DNA from: Gracilaria domingensis | Taxonomy: Eukaryota; Rhodophyta; Florideophyceae; Gracilariales; Gracilariaceae | DNA length: 64,000 nucleotides | Direction: 5' to 3' | Assembly (NCBI GenBank): GCA_022539475.1 | Contig: VCMS01000128.1 | Span: forward strand, 124,001-188,000 | Shown here: positions 42,901-50,817 of the stretch, one piece after another | How the letters are laid out: every line of letters starts with the position of its first letter | Position numbering within the stretch: position 1 is the stretch's first letter | Position numbers and translations under genes: made by a program | The notes under the pieces: generated by a model | Told to the model about the DNA's origin: nothing | What the model saw: the letters and a program-made list of their open reading frames with translations, nothing else | Database searches by the model: none

Positions 42901-43320
42901 AGCCGATCGGGAACAGGGCGCGCTGGGCGCGCGCCGCGGGCGGCGCGCGCAGCACGACGACGAGGCGGTCGCCGACGGCGGCGCGCAGCGCGGGGCCCAG
43001 CAGCGCGAGGTGCTGCTCGCGGCGCGCGCGCGGCAGGCGCGCCGAGAAGTTGGCGGCGTAGCGGCGGAACACGAGCTTGTCGTACGCGGAGGTGGGCGCG
43101 AAGCGGCGGTGGCCGGCGGCGGCGGCGGCGCCGCCGCCCACGAAGAGGCGCTGGTCGGGCGCGAGCGGCGCGCCCGTGCAGCGGTCGAGCGCGCGCGGCG
43201 GCGGGTAGTAGTCCCAGCGCGCGCGCTCGATGGACAGGTGCACGACGCGCGTGCGCGCGGCGGCGCGCGCGGCGAGCGGCGCGAGCAGCGCGAGCACGAG
43301 CGCGAGGCGGGCGGCGGGCA

Positions 43321-43352
<32 letters not shown>

Positions 43353-43381
43353 GGGCGGCGGCGGCGGCGCGCGGGCGTCAT
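39981..43381 (-). CDS. Six-domain multicopper oxidase (ceruloplasmin/hephaestin type), two exons
   Basis: Exon 1 is 43381-41335 and exon 2 is 41236-39981; splicing the 98-nt intron gives 1100 residues. An Arg run precedes a hydrophobic signal (ARLALVLALLAPLAARA). Three two-domain units are marked by WDYYPPP, EWDYAPRARNRC and DWDYAPLGRDGC, each followed later by LMHSINGYVYC-type motifs. Copper ligands: domain 2 has H311-T-A-H314-L-H316 and H354-C-H356..H..M; domain 3 has H501-P-H503 and H562-S-H564; domains 4 and 6 keep type-1 sets (H686, C730, H735, M740; and C1083, H1088, M1093). In ceruloplasmin the trinuclear site is shared by domains 1 and 6; here its eight histidines lie in domains 2 and 3. 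Iron(II) oxidation for uptake is the likely role, outside the cell or in the secretory pathway. Confidence 0.9.
41237..41334 (-). other. Spliceosomal intron of the multicopper oxidase
   Basis: On the minus strand the intron starts GTACGCTTCC and ends TTTGCGACAG, with CTGCTAAC as a branch site. Joining the exons turns ALGTE|G...into ALGTEVDLHTP, the expected blue-copper sequence, without changing frame. Confidence 0.92.
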
Positions 43382-44811
43382 GGCGGCGGTCGCTGCGCGG
43401 CGCGCGGCGCGGGCGGCGTGGCGCTGCGGCGATGCGGCGGCGGCATCGCGGCAGGCCGACTCGCGAGCACACGCGCGCGCGCGGTGAGCGCTCGTGCGAC
43501 GGCGGCAGCACCAAGTCGGCGCGAACTCGCGCGCAACTGATAATATCATTATTATCAGGTACGTGTACACGCCATGCTTCAATTCGGCGCTCACGATTCC
43601 CATTACAATTGAAGAGGGCAGTACCGAAGGTAGACAACGACGGTATCATATGAAATGGATGTGCCACCTCACGCCTTTGCACACAGCCAGCCAAACCGGT
43701 CACTGTATCTCACATTGCTCGTCTGTGCAAACTACACCTGTTACTTCCATAGCGTTTCACGTCTCCTTGCGTTGGTCAAAAGCTTTTGAACGTCACAACC
43801 TTCTGGCCAAGTGCTTTTGTAAACATGTACTTTTGCATATTTTGACCAAAAGATCAACCACCAGCAGTCATCGAACAAAACTTTTCATCCAACTTGTACT
43901 ACAAGTATCTACGCCACTTACGCCATTTGCGTCCATATGATAACGCCACCAACCAAATGCGCCCAAATCTCTTCAACCGTTCCATGTCCTATCGTAGATG
44001 AAACCTGCTTACAACTTCAACCACGTTTGTGGAGAACAACACCGCACATTTTGTGTAGAAGAGGCTCTTCGATAACCCCAACCATGCTTCGAAGCATAGA
44101 GACAGCACAACGTTTTCAGAGAAATCGTCGTCGATGCGGAAAAGTAAACGTAATCCTAGCGATGAGGGAACAGCTCATGCATCCAACATTGCGTTGTGTG
44201 CGCAAGCAAAGGCAGAGATGTATCGTTGCTGTTGCGCTTGAAGCTATAATAGCAACGCGGCGAACGCTATCGATATGTTATGTCATGTCAAGTATCCAAT
44301 TTCTTGTGTGAGACCAAATGTCTCTATAGCTGTTGCGCCACGGGAGAGGGAGCTCGCTGTTTCTGTGGTGCATGACGTGATTCAAGTTGATGACACTGCT
44401 ATCGCCCTCCCGGTTACCGTCACCTCACTCTTGATGCCCCTGCGACGACGTTCTTCTCCTCGGCGGAGCAACACAGCCAATGCCGTAATACGCTAATAAC
44501 AAACGCTGACAAACGCCATCGCTCCCTCATCCGTCAAGAGCGGTTTAGGAGATGATGAGCAAGAGGCTGCCTAGAAGTCGTACGCCTTGAGTTTACTGCA
44601 GACCGTGCCAAGCGGTAAAAACACGCAAGTCGCGTGACGGAGATAATGCCCAACAACGAGCTACGGCAAGTGCTGCGTGACGCGCAGCGTCGGCGCGCGC
44701 CCGATCTAACCGGCGGGGAGGCAACACGCGTTGGGTTGCGGCGCCAACGATCACAACACGCGCTGTCGCGCTGTCGGCGCGCTCATACACGGCCGCGCCT
44801 TTGACCAACGC
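43382..44811. other. Intergenic region, no gene recognised
   Basis: About 1.4 kb upstream of the oxidase. Composition shifts from very GC-rich to intermediate and back. No motif-bearing frame was seen. Confidence 0.5.
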
Positions 44812-46425
44812 TCAGCCGCGCGACTGGCTCACGACCAGCGCCACCACGAGCACAAACACCTGCACCACGAGGCCGACCACGAAGCCGACGCAGAACGCGT
44901 ACAGCCGCTGCCGCCTCTTGAGGCCGCCCATCTTGGCGCAGCACCGCGTGGTGGCCAGCACGGCGCCCGCCCAGCACGGCAGCGCCGCCACGCCCGCCAG
45001 CACGCCCACCACGAAGCCGGCGCAGCCGTACGCGCCCACGTCCGCGCTCGACAGCGGCGCGGCCGTGTGCGCCGCGTCGCCGCCGGCCTCCACGTCGCGG
45101 CGCCGCGCGCGCTGCGCGCTCAGCAGCCGGCGGTCGGCGCTCGGCAGCCGCGACGGGTGCTTGGTGGGCGGCAGCGTGCGCCCGCGCGACGACGGCCGCC
45201 GCGAGCTGGAGTCGCCGTCGTGCTGGTAGCCGTCATCGCCCGCGTCGTCGTCCAGCGCAGAGCCCCACGCAGACGGCCAGCCGCCTGGCTGCTCGCGCCG
45301 CTTGTCGCCAGCGCGGCCGGCGCGCGGCGACGCCGGAGACGCCGGCGCGTCATTCCAGTTGGAGACGAAGGCGCGTGACGGCGTGAGCCCGCTGTCAGCT
45401 TTGCTGTCTGCTTTGCTCTTGTCGCCATTGCTCCAGCCGTCTTCTTCTTTCTCGGCGTCACCATTGATCTTGTCGTCGTCCTTGTCCTTGTCGGCCCTGT
45501 TCTTGTCAGCCTTGTTCTTGTCACTCTTGTCCTTGCCGGCCTTGTCCTTGCCGGCCTTGTCGCCGTCCCCGTCCGCAGGCGGTTCCGCCGGCGCCGACTG
45601 CTGCCACGCGTCTCGGTCGCGATCCTCTGGCAAGGACGTAGACCAGCCGGGCGCGCTCGGCTCACTGCGCTCGTCCGGCGCGAAGCTCCAGCCGTCCGGC
45701 GCCGGCCGCGTCTTGCGCGCGTTCTCGCGCCGTTGGGACGCGCCGCTGCTCGCGCGCAGCGACGACCAGCCGCGACCAAACTCTGGCGTGTCGTCGTCGC
45801 CGTCGTCAGGCGGCGCGGCGTGCGATATGTTGGGGCTGGACGGCGCAGACGAACTGCAGGTGCTGGCGCCGGCACTCGCGACAGCGCGCCACGCGTCGGC
45901 GGCGGCGCTGGCGCCGCGCTTCGCGCGCGGCTGGCGGCGGTCGTCGCGGTGACGCTCATCGCGGCGGCGCTCATCGCGCTGCCGTTCATCGCGGCGTCGC
46001 TCATCGCGGCGTCGCTCGTCGCGGCGTCGCTCGTCGCGGCGTCGCTCGTCGCGGCGTCGTTCGTCGCGGCGTCGCTCGTCACGTCGCTCCGTCGCGCGAT
46101 CGCGATCGCGATCGCGATCGCGATCGCGATGCGGCGCGTGCTGCGCGCGCCCCACGCGCTCCTCGCGGCGGTCGGGCGCGCGGTGGTGTCGCGGGCGGCA
46201 GCGCTCTGCGCGGCGGCGCTCGCGCTCGCGGCGCGAGCGGGCGTGCGCGTCGGAGGCGCGCGCGTCGGCGCCAAGCGCCGCGTGGCAACTAAGAAAGGGG
46301 TGCACGTCGGCGACGGCGGGCGCTTGTCGATGGTGCGTGAGCGAGCGGCACTTGCGCGTGCGGCGACTACTGTGATGGCGCGCGCGCGCCACCGGCGGCG
46401 GCGGCGTCACGACGGGCGCGGCGGC

Positions 46426-46465
<40 letters not shown>

Positions 46466-46626
46466 TGTGGGCACGGCTGCGCGCGCGCGCGGCGGTGCGC
46501 GTCGTGGCGACAGCGGCGCGCGGCGCAGCACGAGCGGCACGCGCGGCGCGGCGCGGACGGCGCGGCGGCGCGATCGGCGGCGGCGCACGCGCAGCAGCAC
46601 AGCTCGACGACGCAGCAGTGCGCCAT
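44812..46626 (-). CDS. Low-complexity protein with RRDE repeats and two C-terminal membrane segments
   Basis: The first ATG in the frame is at 46626, giving 604 residues beginning MAHCCVVELCCCACAAADR, a cysteine-rich start that may be acylated or metal-binding. Then come a Pro run, an RDRDRDRDRD stretch and about ten copies of a DERRR unit, an acidic and Asp/Lys repeat (KAGKDKAGKDKSDKNKADKN), and Trp-Ser segments (GWSSL, DGWSF, PGWST, GWPSAW). The C-terminus has two hydrophobic segments, GCAGFVVGVLAGVAALPCWAG and FCVGFVVGLVVQVFVLVVALVV, separated by a basic loop. It is probably a tail-anchored or hairpin membrane protein with a long disordered cytosolic part. No family is recognised. Start and absence of introns are uncertain. 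It lies 180 bp downstream of HisHF on the same strand. Confidence 0.6.
45955..46133. repeat. Tandem repeats of 15 bp (GTCGCGGCGTCGCTC-like) and 6 bp (GATCGC)
   Basis: About ten 15-bp units encode DERRR on the minus strand, followed by five to six GATCGC units at 46099-46132 encoding Arg-Asp dipeptides. Confidence 0.9.
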
Positions 46627-46807
46627 GTGGAGCTGCAGCAGCGGCGACGGCGGGCGGCGGGCGGGCGGCGGGCGGGCGGACGACGGCGGCGACGAGCTGC
46701 CGCGGCGAAGCGGCGGCGGCGGCGCGGCGGCGCGCTCGCGCGAGCGCGCAACGGATAGAGCGCGCAACGGACAGAGCGCGCGGCGGCGGCGAAGATGTTT
46801 GTCGCGG

Positions 46808-48664
46808 CTAGCAAGCTACAGTAGTGGAGCCATCGAGCGGCGCGGCGACGCGCGTGCGCGTGCCGTGCGCGAGCATGTGGCGCTTGACGGCGGCGATGGG
46901 CAGCTCGCGGCGGTGGAAGACGCCGGCGGCGAGCGCGGCCTCGGCGCCGGTGGCGTCGAACAGCTGCGTGAAGTGCTCGGCGCGGCCGGCGCCGGACGAC
47001 GCGATGAGCGGCAGGCGCACGGCGGCGCGCACCAGCGCCACCAGCGGCAGGTCGAAGCCGCTGCGCTGCCCGTCGCGGTCCATCGAGTTGAGCAGGATCT
47101 CGCCGGCGCCCAGCGCCTCGGCCGCGCGCGCCAGCGCCACCACGTCCAGCGCGCGCGCCTCGCGCCCGCCCTTCACCGTGCACTGGAACCACACGCGGCC
47201 GCCGCGGCCGTCGCCGGCCGCCACCGCCGTGGCGAACGGCGGCGGCGCCGCGCCGCGCGGCACGTACACGCGGCGCGGGTCCACCGACACCACCACCGCC
47301 TGCGCGCCGTACACGCGCGAGATGCGCTCGATGGCGGAGCGGCCGTCGGCGACGCCGCCGGCCGCCCAGAAGCGCTCGGCCGCGTACACGGCGTCGCTGC
47401 CCAGCGACACCTTGTCGGCGCCGGCGCGGAAGTACAGCGCCGCCACGTCCAGCGCCGAGTAGCGCACGCCGGCCGCGTCCGTGTAGTCGCGGATGCCGCC
47501 GCCCACGCACAGCGGCACGAACACGCGCCGCGACGCCTCGCGCAGCACGCGCGCCATCGCCGCCTCGCGCAGCGGCTCGCCGCGGAACGACGTGATGTTG
47601 AGGAACACAATCTCGTCCGCGCCCTCCTCAAAGTAGCGCTGCGCCAGCGCCGCCGGCTGCCCCAGGTTGCGCACCGCGCCCGACGCCGCGTCGCGCACGT
47701 CGTACTGCTCGCCCTTGGTGACCACCAGCTCGCCGTCGTCGTCCTCGCGCACGTCCAGGCACGCCACCACGCGCTTGGCCAGCCCCGTGTGCTGCGGCTG
47801 CGGCTGCGGCTGCGGCGGCTCGTCGTGCGGCGGCTCGTCGTGCGGCGGCTCGTCGTGCGGCGGCGCGCGCTCGTCGCGCACAAAGCGGCGCAGCAGGCGC
47901 AGCCCCAGCGCGCCCGACTTCTCCGGGTGGAACTGCGTGGCGCTGAGGTTGCCGCGCTGCAGCGCGGCCACGAACGGCTCGCCGTGCTCGGCCAGCGCCA
48001 GCGCCGTGCCCGCCGGCAGCGCGGCGCCCACGTCGGCCGGCACGCAGAACGAGTGCACAAAGTAGAAGCGGCCGCCGCCGCGGCGCAGCACGGACAGCGG
48101 CCGCGGCACGGCCACCGAGTTCCAGCCGATGTGCGGCACGGTGAGCGGCGGCGGCGCGCGCAGCCGCCGCACCGTGCCGGCGAACACGCCCAGCCCGGGC
48201 TCGCCGGGGCTCTCCTCGGACGCGTCGAACAGCGTGTGCAGCCCGAGGCAGATGCCCAGGAACGGGCGGTCGTCCAGGATGTACTGGCGCAGCGCGCCGT
48301 CGAAGCGGCGCGCGCGCAGGTTGGCCATGGCGGCGCCGAACGAGCCCACGCCCGGGAAGATGAGCCGCGCGGCGGAGCGGATGTCGTCGGCGCACGTGGC
48401 GTACCGCACGTCGGCGCCCAGCAGCTGCAGCGCGTTGTGCAGCGAGCGCACGTTGCCGGCGCCGTAGTCGAGCACCGTCACCACGGGGCGCGCGCCGCAC
48501 GCCACCGGCGCGGCGCGGCGGGGGCGGGAGAGGGAGCGGGGGCGGGAGAGGGAGCCGCAGCGGGAGCGGCAGCGGGAGCGGCCGCGCGGGAGGCGGGAGC
48601 ACGGCGGTGGCGCGGCGCGCAGCGGCGCGGGCGCGACGAAGGCGGCGGCGGGCGGCGGCGCCAT
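46808..48664 (-). CDS. HIS7: Imidazole glycerol phosphate synthase, bifunctional HisH-HisF, plastid-targeted
   Basis: The 618-residue protein starts at the ATG at 48664. Residues 1-55 are rich in Ala, Pro, Arg and Ser, like a transit peptide. The glutaminase domain (about 58-260) begins VTVLDYGAGNVRSLHNAL and has the nucleophile Cys139 in GICLGLH and the His246-x-Glu248 pair in FHPEKSG. A short linker contains three PPHDE repeats and a Gln-Pro run. The cyclase domain (about 285-600) has KRVVACLDV, FLNITSFR, VPLCVGGGIRDY, KVSLGSDAV, ILLNSMDRDG and IASSGAG. Glutamine-derived ammonia and PRFAR give imidazole glycerol phosphate and AICAR in histidine synthesis. Fusion of the two is the normal eukaryotic form. 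It is divergent from TPI with 440 bp between starts. Composition is extremely GC-rich. Confidence 0.96.
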   Translation of the reverse strand: MAPPPAAAFVAPAPLRAAPPPCSRLPRGRSRCRSRCGSLSRPRSLSRPRRAAPVACGARPVVTVLDYGAGNVRSLHNALQLLGADVRYATCADDIRSAARLIFPGVGSFGAAMANLRARRFDGALRQYILDDRPFLGICLGLHTLFDASEESPGEPGLGVFAGTVRRLRAPPPLTVPHIGWNSVAVPRPLSVLRRGGGRFYFVHSFCVPADVGAALPAGTALALAEHGEPFVAALQRGNLSATQFHPEKSGALGLRLLRRFVRDERAPPHDEPPHDEPPHDEPPQPQPQPQHTGLAKRVVACLDVREDDDGELVVTKGEQYDVRDAASGAVRNLGQPAALAQRYFEEGADEIVFLNITSFRGEPLREAAMARVLREASRRVFVPLCVGGGIRDYTDAAGVRYSALDVAALYFRAGADKVSLGSDAVYAAERFWAAGGVADGRSAIERISRVYGAQAVVVSVDPRRVYVPRGAAPPPFATAVAAGDGRGGRVWFQCTVKGGREARALDVVALARAAEALGAGEILLNSMDRDGQRSGFDLPLVALVRAAVRLPLIASSGAGRAEHFTQLFDATGAEAALAAGVFHRRELPIAAVKRHMLAHGTRTRVAAPLDGSTTVAC

Positions 48665-49103
48665 GGCGCGGCGGCGGCGGCGGGCGGTGGCGGTGGCGGT
48701 GGCGCGGCGGCGACGTCGCGGCGGCAGAGGCGCTGACTACTACGCGTGATCCGCGCCGCCAGCTCATCGCGCTCCAGCTCATCCGACGCGGCGCCGCTGT
48801 CAAGCTCTGCTGGCTGCCCACGGCCGCCACCTGTCCACGTCTGCCCGCGTCCCACGTGTGCGCGCTGCCCACGTGGGGGTGACGTACGCGCATGGCGCGC
48901 CGCGCGCCGCGCTGCGCGCTCGCCGCTGATCTCGCTCCAGCGCCGTCCATTTTGCGCCGTTTCAGAATACCTTCGCGGCGCTCGCCGCCACAGCCGCGCG
49001 CGCGCGCGCCGCGTCGGCATCCCGCGCGCGCCGTCCGCGCCGTCCGCACCTCCCCGCGCCACAGCCGCCCGCGCCGCGCCCTCCGCATCGCGCCCCGCCC
49101 GCC

Positions 49104-50060
49104 ATGTCGCCGCCCGCCTTCGTCACCTCCGCGCCGGCCGCGCTGCCGCCGGGCCTCAGCCACCTGGTCGCGCCGCCGTCGTCGTCGTGCGCGCGCGCCG
49201 CGCTGCCGCGCCGCATCGCCGCCGCCGCCGCGCGCCGCCGCGCGCCGCCGCCGCTCATGAGCGCCGGAGGCGGCGGCGGCCGCGGCCGCAAGTTCTTCGT
49301 GGGCGGCAACTGGAAGTGCAACCTGTCCAAGGCCGCCATCGCCGAGCTGGTGGCCGCCTTCAACGCCGCGCCGCCGCTGGACGCCGCGCGCGTGCAGGTC
49401 GCCGTCGCGCCGCCGGCCGTGTACCTCGACAGCACGCGCCAACAGCTGCGCGCCGACTTTGACACCTCGGCGCAGAACGCGTGGATCTCCAAGGGCGGCG
49501 CCTTCACGGGCGAGCTGGACGCCGCCATGGTCAAGGACGTGGGCGCGCAGTGGGTCATCCTGGGCCACTCGGAGCGCCGCCACATTGCGCAGCTCAGCGA
49601 GTCGGACCACACTATCGCCATGAAGGCCGCGTACGCGCTGCAGCACGCGCAGCTGGGCGTCATCTACTGCATTGGCGAGCTGCTGGACGAGCGCGAGAGC
49701 GGCCGCACCATTGCCGTGTGCGAGCGCCAGCTGCAGGCGCTCAGCGACGCCATCTCCGACTGGAGCCACGTCGTCATCGCGTACGAGCCCGTGTGGGCCA
49801 TTGGCACGGGCAAGGTCGCCACGCCCGAGCAGGCGGAGCAGGTGCACGAGGCGGTGCGTTCGTGGTTGGCGAGCAATGTGTCGCCGCAGGTGGCGGCCAG
49901 CACCAGGATTCTTTACGGCGGCAGCGTGTCGCCGGCCAACTGCCAGCAGCTGGCCAAGCAGCCCAACATTGACGGCTTTCTGGTGGGCGGCGCCAGCATG
50001 AAGCCGACCTTCTTGGAGATTGTCGACTCGTACAAGGCGGCGCTGGCGGAGGCCGTGTAG
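49104..50060 (+). CDS. TPI: Triosephosphate isomerase, probably plastid form
   Basis: A 318-residue protein begins at the ATG at 49104. About 60 residues (Ser/Ala/Pro/Arg-rich) precede the enzyme, which starts RKFFVGGNWKCN with Asn69 and Lys71, then catalytic His155 in VILGHSERR and Glu228 in AYEPVWAIGTG, and the phosphate-binding YGGSVSPANC and GFLVGGASM. It interconverts dihydroxyacetone phosphate and glyceraldehyde 3-phosphate. The leader suggests plastid targeting for the Calvin cycle. A second in-frame ATG at 49257 (MSAGGGGG) lies just before the mature enzyme and would yield a cytosolic form, an idea not proven here. No intron is seen. It is divergent from HisHF. Confidence 0.96.
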   Translation: MSPPAFVTSAPAALPPGLSHLVAPPSSSCARAALPRRIAAAAARRRAPPPLMSAGGGGGRGRKFFVGGNWKCNLSKAAIAELVAAFNAAPPLDAARVQVAVAPPAVYLDSTRQQLRADFDTSAQNAWISKGGAFTGELDAAMVKDVGAQWVILGHSERRHIAQLSESDHTIAMKAAYALQHAQLGVIYCIGELLDERESGRTIAVCERQLQALSDAISDWSHVVIAYEPVWAIGTGKVATPEQAEQVHEAVRSWLASNVSPQVAASTRILYGGSVSPANCQQLAKQPNIDGFLVGGASMKPTFLEIVDSYKAALAEAV

Positions 50061-50118
50061 CTTTTTTGTCTCAAACGTAAACGCAGGCGGAGGCGCGGCT
50101 GTTGCTGTGCGCCGCCTT

Positions 50119-50591
50119 CTACGCGCTCATCGGCCGCTTGCCCGCGTCGCCCGCGCCCTGCGACGCCGACGCCGCCAGCCCCGGCCGAATGTACAGCACG
50201 TTGTTGCAGCGGATCAGAATCTCGCCGAGCTCGCCGTCCATCGCGCCGTCCACCCACTCCTCCGCGTTTTCCAGCTGGACGTTCATGTAGCTGTCCACCG
50301 ACTTCAGGTAGCCTGTTGGGGGAGGCAATTGTGTCAGACGCGTGTTTTGTTTTGCTGATGCGCGCGCGCGTGCGTGTGGGTCAACAGTTTGCGTACCTCG
50401 ATACTCGAGCCCCCACTTGAGCTTGACGATCACGGGCTTGCCCGTGAGCGACAGCAGGAACGGCTTGGGGTTGATGTGCGACGATTTGCTGGCCTGTCGT
50501 GGGCGCGCAGCGCAGGGCGAAGGAGCTGTCAGCGGGCGATGTGTTGCGCGCGGGCGCGGCGCGGCGCGGCGCGGAGTGCGACACTTACCAT
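50119..50591 (-). CDS. SNRPF: Small nuclear ribonucleoprotein SmF, three exons
   Basis: Splicing 50591-50589, 50493-50397 and 50312-50119 gives a 97-residue protein beginning [19 protein letters not shown] and continuing [36 protein letters not shown] and [15 protein letters not shown]. These are the Sm1 and Sm2 motifs of SmF, part of the heptameric ring on spliceosomal snRNAs. The intron at 50494-50588 begins GTAAGT directly after the ATG, so exon 1 carries only the start codon of the coding sequence; its end is ACGACAG. The intron at 50313-50396 begins GTACGC and ends CAACAG; joining restores YRGYLKS. The C-terminus ([10 protein letters not shown]...) is family-variable. It is divergent from the TRAPPC14-like gene, with about 226 bp between start codons. 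Confidence 0.95.
50313..50396 (-). other. SmF intron 2
   Basis: 84 nt with GTACGC at the donor and CCCAACAG at the acceptor; splicing restores the conserved [10 protein letters not shown] sequence. Confidence 0.92.
50494..50588 (-). other. SmF intron 1, immediately after the start codon
   Basis: 95 nt with ATG|GTAAGT at the donor and ACGACAG|GCC at the acceptor. Splicing gives Met-Ala-Ser-Lys, a suitable N-terminus for SmF. Confidence 0.85.
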
Positions 50592-50817
50592 TGTCGACGG
50601 GGGGCCGCGGCGCCGGCGTGGAGCAACTCGGGCAGGGCGGGCGCGGGTGCGTCGGTGCTACCAAGGGTACCAAGTTGGCAAGTCTTCGACGTGCAGGCGG
50701 ATTTATCTACACGAGCGCTGTTTTCTTTTTTTCGGGACCAAAGTCGCGTCGCGCTCGCCAGTGGCGAGTCGCCGCGCCCCCCACTCCCAGAGCTGCGATG
50801 AACGCGCGGCGCGCACC

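Noticed and set aside
42104-43540. Long plus-strand frame opposite the multicopper oxidase
   Set aside because: It is the GC-rich antisense shadow of exon 1; it consists of Ala/Arg/His low complexity with no motif.
46625-48736. 703-codon plus-strand frame
   Set aside because: It is antisense to HisHF, with no recognisable domain and His/Arg-rich low complexity.
47628-49847. 739-codon minus-strand frame across TPI and HisHF
   Set aside because: It is antisense to TPI and out of frame with HisHF; stop-free length is due to GC content.
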